Origin: Demequina aurantiaca
GTDB lineage: Bacteria > Actinomycetota > Actinomycetes > Actinomycetales > Demequinaceae
Direction: 5' to 3'
Length of the DNA stretch: 64,000 bases
Assembly: GCF_000975135.1 (NCBI RefSeq)
Contig: NZ_BBRF01000001.1
Span: forward strand, 1,366,380-1,430,379
The notes under the pieces were generated by a model that made no database searches, was not told the origin of the DNA, and saw only the letters and a list, made by a program, of their open reading frames with translations. Below are positions 57,911 to 64,000 of this stretch, one piece after another (positions within the stretch are counted from its first letter, which is position 1; every line of letters begins with the position of its first letter). Both the position numbers and the translations under genes were made by a program.

Positions 57911-58774
57911 GTGGCTTCGCTGCAGCGAGTCTTCGGCAAGAACGTCGGCTACTGGCTGATTGCCCCCGCCGCCCTGTGGCTCGGACTGTTCTTCCTGGTT
58001 CCCTTGCTGTCGCTGTTCACGACCTCGCTGTCCGACCCGTCGGGCAACCCCATCGCCGGCTACCGTCTCACGGGTCGATTTGCGAACTACGTCGACGTGA
58101 TCGCGGACTACTGGCCGTACTTTGTGCGCTCGCTGACGTATGCGGGCATCGCGACGGTGCTCTGTCTCATTTTGGGATACATCCTCGCCTACGCGATCGC
58201 TTTCAAGGCAGGGCGATGGAAGACCGTCATGCTGGTGTTGGTAATCGCGCCATTCTTCACGTCTTTCCTGGTGCGAACGCTCTCCTGGAAGCTCATTCTT
58301 GCGGACAACGGATTCGTGGTGGAGTCCTTGCAGTGGCTACACATCCTGGGCGAGGATGGTCGGCTCCTGGCGACGCCGTTCGCAGTGATCGCTGGCCTCA
58401 CGTATAACTTCTTGCCCTTCATGATCCTCCCGCTCTACGCGAGCTTGGAGAAGATTGACCCGCAGCTCCTCGAGGCCTCTCAGGATCTCTACGCGAGCCC
58501 GTGGAAGGGGTTCTGGAGCGTGACGTGGAAACTGTCGATTCCAGGCGTGGTGGGCGGCACATTGCTGACCTTCATTCCTGCATCCGGTGACTACATCAAC
58601 GCATCCCTGCTCGGAAATCCGAATACCCAGATGGTGGGTAACAAGATTCAGGCGCTGTTCACCACAGCGGGTGACTATCCGCACGCGTCCGCCCTCTCGG
58701 TGATCCTGATGGTGCTGATCCTGGTGATGGTCTTGGTCTATGTACGCCGCGCCGGAACGGAGGAGCTACTGTGA
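57911..58774 (+). CDS. potB: Polyamine ABC transporter permease (PotB-like)
   Basis: 287 residues from a GTG at 57911; the frame open from 57803 is within potA. Six membrane helices, with the EAA-type cytoplasmic loop (EASQDLYASPWKGFWSVTWKL). The N-terminal 18 residues are cytoplasmic. It pairs with potC, which starts in its stop codon. Confidence 0.92.
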   Translation: MASLQRVFGKNVGYWLIAPAALWLGLFFLVPLLSLFTTSLSDPSGNPIAGYRLTGRFANYVDVIADYWPYFVRSLTYAGIATVLCLILGYILAYAIAFKAGRWKTVMLVLVIAPFFTSFLVRTLSWKLILADNGFVVESLQWLHILGEDGRLLATPFAVIAGLTYNFLPFMILPLYASLEKIDPQLLEASQDLYASPWKGFWSVTWKLSIPGVVGGTLLTFIPASGDYINASLLGNPNTQMVGNKIQALFTTAGDYPHASALSVILMVLILVMVLVYVRRAGTEELL

Positions 58775-59592
58775 TGCACCGCGTTGGCAACTGGATCGGC
58801 AAGCACCTGATGATCACGCTCGGGATCTTGGTGCTGATCTACATGTACATTCCTAACTTTGTCGTGGCGTTGATGTCCTTCAACGACTCATCCGGGTCCC
58901 GAAACCTCTACCAGTTCCAGGCCTTTACCTGGGACAACTGGCTCAATCCATGTGCGCCGAACGGGATGTGCGAGTCCCTCAAGGTCAGTGTGGAGATTGC
59001 CCTGGTGGCCACAATTGTCGCCACGATCCTGGGCACGCTCGCATCGTTTGCTCTGGTACGCCACCGCTTCGAGGGGCGCTCCACGATGAACCTCCTCATC
59101 TTCCTGCCAATGGCTACCCCGGAAATCGTCATGGGTTCCTCGCTCCTGGCGCTCTTCGTTGCCGCGGGCATGGGGGGCAGCCTGGGATTCGTGACTATCT
59201 TGATTGCCCACATCCTGTTCTGCCTGTCATTCGTGGTGGTCACCGTCAGGACGCGTCTGGCGGGTCTCGACTCGAATCTCGAGAAGGCCGCGATGGACCT
59301 CTATGCCAATGAATGGCAGACGTTCTGGCGCATCACGTTCCCGCTCGTGTTCCCGGGAATTCTCGCGGCCGCCCTTCTGGCATTCTCACTGTCGTTCGAC
59401 GACTTCATCATCACCAATCTCAACTCCGGCACCACCGTCACGTTCCCCATGTTTGTGTGGGGTTCCGCTCAGCGCGGGATCCCGATGCAGGTGAACGTCA
59501 TCGGCACCGCGATGTTCTTGATCTCGTTGGTCATCGTGGCGGCTGGTGAGATTGGCGCTCGACGCCGGGCGAAGATGCTCGCCAATCGGTAG
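58771..59592 (+). CDS. potC: Polyamine ABC transporter permease (PotC-like)
   Basis: 273 residues from a GTG overlapping potB (an ATG at 58774 is equally good, both served by GGAGGAG). Six helices and the EAA loop (EKAAMDLYANEWQTFWRITF). Second half of the permease channel. Followed by a strong terminator. Confidence 0.92.
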   Translation: MMHRVGNWIGKHLMITLGILVLIYMYIPNFVVALMSFNDSSGSRNLYQFQAFTWDNWLNPCAPNGMCESLKVSVEIALVATIVATILGTLASFALVRHRFEGRSTMNLLIFLPMATPEIVMGSSLLALFVAAGMGGSLGFVTILIAHILFCLSFVVVTVRTRLAGLDSNLEKAAMDLYANEWQTFWRITFPLVFPGILAAALLAFSLSFDDFIITNLNSGTTVTFPMFVWGSAQRGIPMQVNVIGTAMFLISLVIVAAGEIGARRRAKMLANR

Positions 59593-59605
59593 CGACTAGC
59601 CACCA

Positions 59606-59661
59606 ACAAGTACGACCCCAGCCGCATCATGCGGTTGGGGTCGTACTTGTTTCGCAAGTAC
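59606..59661. terminator. Strong bidirectional terminator between potC and the aminotransferase gene
   Basis: ACAAGTACGACCCCA (59606-59620) pairs with 59636-59650; an inner CCGCA/TGCGG with a 3-nt loop and a G-T wobble give about 21 bp. A competing hairpin, GTACTTG (59643-59649) with CAAGTAC (59655-59661), uses the same arm and reaches the aminotransferase stop codon. Confidence 0.88.
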
Positions 59662-61043
59662 TACAGACGCGCGTACGCCTCGGTCAGTACTTCCCTCAGA
59701 ATGCTGCCAATCTCGTCGAATTCGGCCTGGCCGATGATGAGTGGCGGGGACAGCTGAATGACGGGGTCGCCGCGGTCGTCGGCGCGGCAATACAGCCCGG
59801 CCTCGTAGAGCGCGCCCGAGAGGTAGCCGTGGAGGATGCGCTCACACTCGTCGTCGCTGAATGTCTCCTTGGTGGCCTTGTCCTTGACCAGCTCGATGCC
59901 ATAGAAGTAGCCGTCACCGCGTACGTCGCCAACGATGGGCAGATCGCGCAACGACTCGAGAACTGCGCGGAAGGCATCCTTGTTGTCGTTGACGTGTCCG
60001 AAGATGTTCTCCTCGGCAAAGATGTCCAGGTTCTTGAGCGCCACGGCCGTCGAGACGGGGTGGCCACCGAAGGTGTAGCCGTGGGCGAAGGCGATCTTCT
60101 GCTCGAGGAACGGCTCCATGAGCTTGTCCGCGATCATCACCGCGCCCAGAGGCGAGTACCCCGAGGTAAGGCCCTTGGCGGTGGTGATCATGTCGGGAAC
60201 GTAATCAAAGCGCTGCGCACCAAACATGGTGCCGAGGCGTCCGTATGCGCAAATCACCTCGTCGGAGACGAGGAGGACGTCGTACTTGTCGCAGATCTCG
60301 CGCACTCGCTGGAAGTAACCGGGAGGCGGAGGGAAGCATCCTCCTGCATTCTGCACGGGCTCGAGGAACACAGCCGCGACGGTGTCGGGGCCCTCGTTCT
60401 CGATGGCGATCGCGATCTGGTCCGCGGCCCACCGGCCAAAGGCCTCGGGGTCCGAGCCGTCGAGTAGTCCGCCGGTGACCTCGCCTGCACGGTAGATGTT
60501 CGTGTTTGGCACGCGAAAGGTCGCCGGAACGAGGGGCTCGAACTGCTGCTTGAGCTCGGGGATGCCCGTGATGGACAGCGCGCCCTGTGTGGTGCCGTGA
60601 TAGGCGACGGCACGCGAGATCACCTTTGTCTTCATGGGCTTGCCGGTGAGCTTGAAGAAGTTCTTGGCGAGCTTCCAGGCCGTCTCGACCGCCTCGCCTC
60701 CACCCGTGGTGAAGAAGACGCGGTTGAGTTCGCTGGGAGCGGCCTCGGCGAGTCGCTGTGCTAGTTCGATCGCACCCGGGTGCGCGTACGACCACAGTGG
60801 GTGGAAGGCGAGCTGCTTGGCCTGATCAGCGGCGGCTTGTGCGAGTTCCTCGCGGCCGTGACCGAGCTGGTTAACAAAGAGGCCGGCTAAACCGTCGAGG
60901 TAGCGCTTGCCGTTGACGTCCCAGATGTAGGCGCCGTCGCCGCGGACGATGATGGGCACGTCGGCATCGGCGTAGCGGTGGTGCTGGGTGAAATGCATCC
61001 ACAGGTTGTCCTTGGCGGCAGTCTGCATCTGGTTGTAGTCCAT
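59661..61043 (-). CDS. Class III aminotransferase (polyamine/omega-amine type)
   Basis: 460 residues from the ATG at 61043. PLP Lys is K290 (TTAKGLTSGYSPLGAV). TTGGGEAVETAWKLAKNF, DEVICAYGRLG and FLEPVQNAGGC match putrescine/beta-alanine-pyruvate aminotransferases. It would move an amino group from putrescine (or GABA-like amines) to pyruvate, giving 4-aminobutanal. Divergent from the second oxidoreductase, with two direct repeats between. Substrate inferred from neighbours. Confidence 0.9.
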   Translation of the reverse strand: MDYNQMQTAAKDNLWMHFTQHHRYADADVPIIVRGDGAYIWDVNGKRYLDGLAGLFVNQLGHGREELAQAAADQAKQLAFHPLWSYAHPGAIELAQRLAEAAPSELNRVFFTTGGGEAVETAWKLAKNFFKLTGKPMKTKVISRAVAYHGTTQGALSITGIPELKQQFEPLVPATFRVPNTNIYRAGEVTGGLLDGSDPEAFGRWAADQIAIAIENEGPDTVAAVFLEPVQNAGGCFPPPPGYFQRVREICDKYDVLLVSDEVICAYGRLGTMFGAQRFDYVPDMITTAKGLTSGYSPLGAVMIADKLMEPFLEQKIAFAHGYTFGGHPVSTAVALKNLDIFAEENIFGHVNDNKDAFRAVLESLRDLPIVGDVRGDGYFYGIELVKDKATKETFSDDECERILHGYLSGALYEAGLYCRADDRGDPVIQLSPPLIIGQAEFDEIGSILREVLTEAYARL

Positions 61044-61098
61044 TTCGCTAGTATCGCGCCTCAACGTCACAAAAGCAACCGATTCTTCGCTAGTATTG
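61044..61098. promoter_or_regulatory. Two direct repeats in the aminotransferase/oxidoreductase spacer
   Basis: TTCGCTAGTAT occurs at 61044-61054 and 61086-61096, 42 bp apart (four helical turns). The first copy abuts the aminotransferase ATG, so bound protein would block its translation start or promoter; the second lies in the core of the 142-bp divergent spacer. Candidate operator pair. Confidence 0.55.
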
Positions 61099-61185
61099 GG
61101 CCAGGACAAAGAAATGCGCGGTTCCGACAATGCTTGACTGCGGATTTCGCATCTCTCAATTGACGCGGCCGAAGGGGGCAAACGG

Positions 61186-62565
61186 GTGGTTTTGACCGTT
61201 TTTGAGCGAAGTGTTCCCGATGCTTCCGCCGTGTCCGCAGCGCTGGAGGGCAGCAAACTCGGATCCTTCTGGATCGACTCGGTGGCGCGGCCCCGCTACA
61301 CACCCCTCGAAGCCGATGCCCACGCAGACCTGGCGATCGTGGGCGGCGGATATAGCGGACTGTGGACTGCAATCCTTGCCAAGGAGCGCGACCCCAAGAG
61401 GGACGTGGTCGTGCTCGAGGGCGGGCGCGTCGGAGGAGCAGCCTCCGGGCGCAATGGTGGATTCTGCGAGCCCAGCCTGACCCATGGCCGTGCCAACGGC
61501 GAGAGCCGCTGGCCCCACGAGATCGACCGACTGGACGCACTCGGCTCACAGAACCTTGACGAGATTGAAGCCACGGTCGCCCGGTACGGCATGGACGCCG
61601 AGTTTGAGCGCACAGGTGGAATCACCGTGGCGGTGGAGCCGCACCAGCTCGAATGGCTGGGGGAGGACGCCCTCGATGCCGCGGCAGTGCGGTCCTTCGT
61701 TGACTCACCTACCTACCTTGGTGGGGAGTTCGACGGTGAGGGTGCGCTGGTCCATCCGTACAAGCTGGCAATCGAGCTCGCGCGGGTGGCTACCGAACTC
61801 GGCGTGCGCATTCATGAGCGCACGCCAGTGCGAACAATGACCGGCACCGACCTCGTGACAAAAGTAGGAACGGTGCGCGCCCGGCAGGTGGCCTTGGGCA
61901 CCAATGCTTTCCGACCTCTCCTCAAGCGCAATCGCTTGATGACCGTCGCGGTCTACGACTACGTCCTGGTCACTGAGCCGCTTACCGAGGTGCAGATGGC
62001 GAGCATCGGCTGGGAAGGCCGCCAGGGCATCGGCGACATGGGAAACCAGTTCCACTACTACCGCCTCACTGCCGACAACCGCATCCTGTTCGGAGGCTAC
62101 GACGCGATTTATCACGCCGGCGGACATGTGCGACGCGAGTATGAGGACCGGCGTGAGACCTTCGAGATGCTGGCCAGCCATTTCCTCACCACCTTCCCGC
62201 AACTGAGCGGCGTGAAGTTCACGCACCGGTGGGCTGGGGCCATCGACACGTGCAGCAGGTTCAGCCCGTTCTTCGGCACAGCCCGAGGTGGAGCGGTGGC
62301 GTATTCGCTCGGCTTCACCGGACTCGGCGTCGCTGCGACCCGCTTTGGCGCCAACGTCATGCTCGACCTGCTGGATGGCGAGTCCACGGAGCGCACCGAA
62401 ACCGACATGGTACGTAGCCGCCCGCTCCCGTTCCCGCCGGAGCCCATCGCATCGATCGGAATCAACCTGACCCGCCGCTCCCTGAATAAAGCAGATCATC
62501 GCGAGGGCAAGCGCGACGCCCTCCTGCGGACCTTGGACGCGGTGGGAATGGGGTTCGACTCATGA
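61186..62565 (+). CDS. FAD-dependent amine oxidoreductase (DAO/PuuB-like) 2
   Basis: 459 residues from a GTG at 61186 with a GAAGGGGGC site. FAD motif LAIVGGGYSGLWTAILAKE, then SGRNGGFCEPS, and a C-terminal GFTGLGVAATRFGANVMLDLL. The same family as the gene at 53.5 kb and likely of similar chemistry. It forms an operon with a cupin (ATGA overlap) and an aldehyde dehydrogenase, which would handle the aldehyde it makes. Confidence 0.88.
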   Translation: MVLTVFERSVPDASAVSAALEGSKLGSFWIDSVARPRYTPLEADAHADLAIVGGGYSGLWTAILAKERDPKRDVVVLEGGRVGGAASGRNGGFCEPSLTHGRANGESRWPHEIDRLDALGSQNLDEIEATVARYGMDAEFERTGGITVAVEPHQLEWLGEDALDAAAVRSFVDSPTYLGGEFDGEGALVHPYKLAIELARVATELGVRIHERTPVRTMTGTDLVTKVGTVRARQVALGTNAFRPLLKRNRLMTVAVYDYVLVTEPLTEVQMASIGWEGRQGIGDMGNQFHYYRLTADNRILFGGYDAIYHAGGHVRREYEDRRETFEMLASHFLTTFPQLSGVKFTHRWAGAIDTCSRFSPFFGTARGGAVAYSLGFTGLGVAATRFGANVMLDLLDGESTERTETDMVRSRPLPFPPEPIASIGINLTRRSLNKADHREGKRDALLRTLDAVGMGFDS

Positions 62566-62927
62566 CGGATGTGCTCGCCAGTGGAAAAGTCGTGTCGGCA
62601 TCCGCCGTCGAGGTCCCGATCGAGGCCATCCATGCAGACGCGCAGGAACCGCGCGCGGGACTCGTGCCACTCGCGACGCTCGATGGCTGTGAGGTGGGAG
62701 TGTGGGAGCACACCGCCGGTGCCAGCTCGGACGTAGAAGAAGACGAGGTCTTTGTGGTGGTCTCCGGCAGCGCCACCATCGCGATCGTCGACGGTGGCGA
62801 GCTTCACGTCACGGCGGGCGACGTCGTACGGCTGTCAGCGGGAATGCGGACCACCTGGACGGTCCACGAAACGCTTCGCAAGATCTATGTGTGCAACGTC
62901 GCGGACCTCGCGACTCCGAGTGCTTGA
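62562..62927 (+). CDS. Small cupin-domain protein
   Basis: 121 residues in an ATGA overlap with the preceding oxidoreductase. A cupin beta-barrel is seen (GVWEHTAG, EEDEVFVVVSGSATIAIVDGG, GDVVRLSAGMRTTWTVHE). DUF861/cupin_3-like. It has one metal-type His in the first motif and a late His. In polyamine operons such cupins accompany FAD oxidases, but the role is unknown. Confidence 0.85.
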   Translation: MTDVLASGKVVSASAVEVPIEAIHADAQEPRAGLVPLATLDGCEVGVWEHTAGASSDVEEDEVFVVVSGSATIAIVDGGELHVTAGDVVRLSAGMRTTWTVHETLRKIYVCNVADLATPSA

Positions 62928-62939
62928 GGAAGGAATGCG

Positions 62940-64000
62940 ATGATCAACATTCAGCATCACGTGGCCGGTGGCCCATGTGGCGAGGCCGCCCGGTCTGGGG
63001 CGGTCTTTAATCCCGCGACGGGTGAGCAGAGTGCGACGGTGGCGTTCGCATCGGCCGGCGAGGTCGACCACGTCGTGAAGGTTGCCGCCGCGGCGCAGGT
63101 CGAGTGGCAGAAGATGGGCCTGGTCAAGCGTGCGGGCGTGTTCTTCAGGATGCGTCAACTGCTGATCGAGCACACCGACGAGATTGCAGCCGCCATTACG
63201 GCCGAGCACGGCAAGGTGCTCTCCGACGCCGCAGGGGAAATCTCGCGCGGCATCGAGAACGTCGAGTTCGCCGCTGGACTCGTCAACCTCCTCAAGGGTG
63301 AGTACTCCACGGGCGTCGCCACGGGCGTCGACGTGCACACGCTCAAGCAGCCCATTGGGGTGGTCGCGTGCATCACGCCCTTCAACTTCCCCGCGATGGT
63401 GCCGCTGTGGATGAGTGCCTCCGCGCTCGCGACCGGCAATGCCGTCATCCTCAAGCCCAGCGAGAAGGACCCGTCCACCGCGATGATCCTCGCGCGCCTG
63501 TGGGAAGAGGCGGGTGTTCCGCCTGGGGTCTTCAACGTGGTGCACGGGGACAAAGAGGCGGTGGACGCTTTGCTCGACTCGCCCGGCATCGGCGCCGTGA
63601 GCTTTGTGGGCTCAACGCCCATCGCTCGAGCCATCTACTCGCGCGCCGCGGCCAACGGCAAGCGGGTGCAGGCACTTGGCGGTGCCAAGAACCACATGAT
63701 TGTGATGCCCGATGCGGACCTGGACTCCGCAGCGGACGCCGCCGTCAATGCCGCTTATGGTTCCGCCGGCGAACGCTGCATGGCCATTTCCGTCCTGGTG
63801 GCGGTGGGAGACGCGACGGCCGATGCTGTGGTGGCCAAGATTCGCGAGCGCGCCGAGTCCCTGACGATCGGCGCCGGCACGGATCCGGCCTCACAGATGG
63901 GGCCGCTCATCACCCGTGAGCACCGCGACAAGGTGGCGTCCTACGTGGCCGACGCCCCCGGGCAGGGTGCGGAGGTAGTGCTCGACGGTCGGTCCGCGGA
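62940..64000 (+). CDS. Aldehyde dehydrogenase, MmsA-like, 3' end outside the window
   Basis: About 353 residues are visible from the ATG at 62940, with a GAGGAAGGA site; the gene runs off the end. ALDH motifs: CITPFNFPAMVPLWM, LKPSEKDPST, VGSTPIARAIY, and catalytic C280 in GSAGERCMA. The GERCM form and IGVVACITPFNFP suggest CoA-acylating methylmalonate-semialdehyde dehydrogenase; in this operon it may instead oxidise a semialdehyde from polyamine breakdown. The missing C-terminus prevents a firm choice. Confidence 0.88.
   Translation, partial: MINIQHHVAGGPCGEAARSGAVFNPATGEQSATVAFASAGEVDHVVKVAAAAQVEWQKMGLVKRAGVFFRMRQLLIEHTDEIAAAITAEHGKVLSDAAGEISRGIENVEFAAGLVNLLKGEYSTGVATGVDVHTLKQPIGVVACITPFNFPAMVPLWMSASALATGNAVILKPSEKDPSTAMILARLWEEAGVPPGVFNVVHGDKEAVDALLDSPGIGAVSFVGSTPIARAIYSRAAANGKRVQALGGAKNHMIVMPDADLDSAADAAVNAAYGSAGERCMAISVLVAVGDATADAVVAKIRERAESLTIGAGTDPASQMGPLITREHRDKVASYVADAPGQGAEVVLDGRSA

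Overview
The window is high-GC DNA (about two thirds G+C by eye), densely coded, with many GTG starts and ATGA/GTGA overlaps. Gene content and order point to an actinobacterium, most likely a Micrococcales member of the Cellulomonas/Demequina kind; that placement is an inference. Three blocks match gene order I know from Mycobacterium tuberculosis: O-methyltransferase/sigE/rseA/htrA/tatB (1-3.6 kb); sdhCDAB with cdd, deoA, add, pmmB, deoD and lpdA (6.5-28 kb); and accA3/maf/accE/accD/birA (32-41 kb). No rRNA, tRNA, phage, transposase or CRISPR array was seen.

Layout. 1-5.8 kb: envelope-stress sigma factor with anti-sigma factor, HtrA protease and TatB, then trpS and a YihY membrane protein. 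5.8-9.9 kb: a TetR regulator and succinate dehydrogenase (minus strand). 9.9-28.1 kb: GDP-mannose synthesis, a BMP/NupABC-type nucleoside importer, and cytidine deaminase, pyrimidine phosphorylase, adenosine deaminase, deoxyribose-phosphate aldolase, phosphopentomutase-like and purine nucleoside phosphorylase genes. Together these import nucleosides and turn them into free bases and pentose phosphates. Within this block are a C39-like putative cysteine peptidase, a guanidinium exporter behind a guanidine-III riboswitch, and a DUF222/HNH gene beside a striking heptanucleotide repeat. 28.2-31.7 kb: EfeUOB iron uptake behind a DtxR-type box. 32-41.3 kb: acyl-CoA carboxylase subunits, Maf, biotin ligase, and a MarR/MFS efflux pair. 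41.6-47.1 kb: an SRAP DNA-protein crosslink protein and a Tad pilus locus. 47.1-53.4 kb: pyruvate formate-lyase, its activase and AdhE, a complete mixed-acid/ethanol fermentation module. 53.5-64 kb: a polyamine uptake and catabolism locus (PotDABC, two FAD amine oxidases, an aminotransferase, Lrp regulator, cupin, aldehyde dehydrogenase cut by the window end).

The most interesting non-coding signal is a 14-bp element present in opposite orientations in the pflB and adhE promoters. In both it lies exactly 23 nt upstream of an identical TAGCGT hexamer. It resembles the DosR/DevR hypoxia box and predicts that one oxygen- or redox-responsive activator drives the fermentation module. Other signals are a guanidine-III riboswitch, an ECF-sigma autoregulatory promoter, sixteen perfect 7-bp repeats, an over-represented 9-mer built into a palindrome, and candidate operators in the polyamine and MarR regions.
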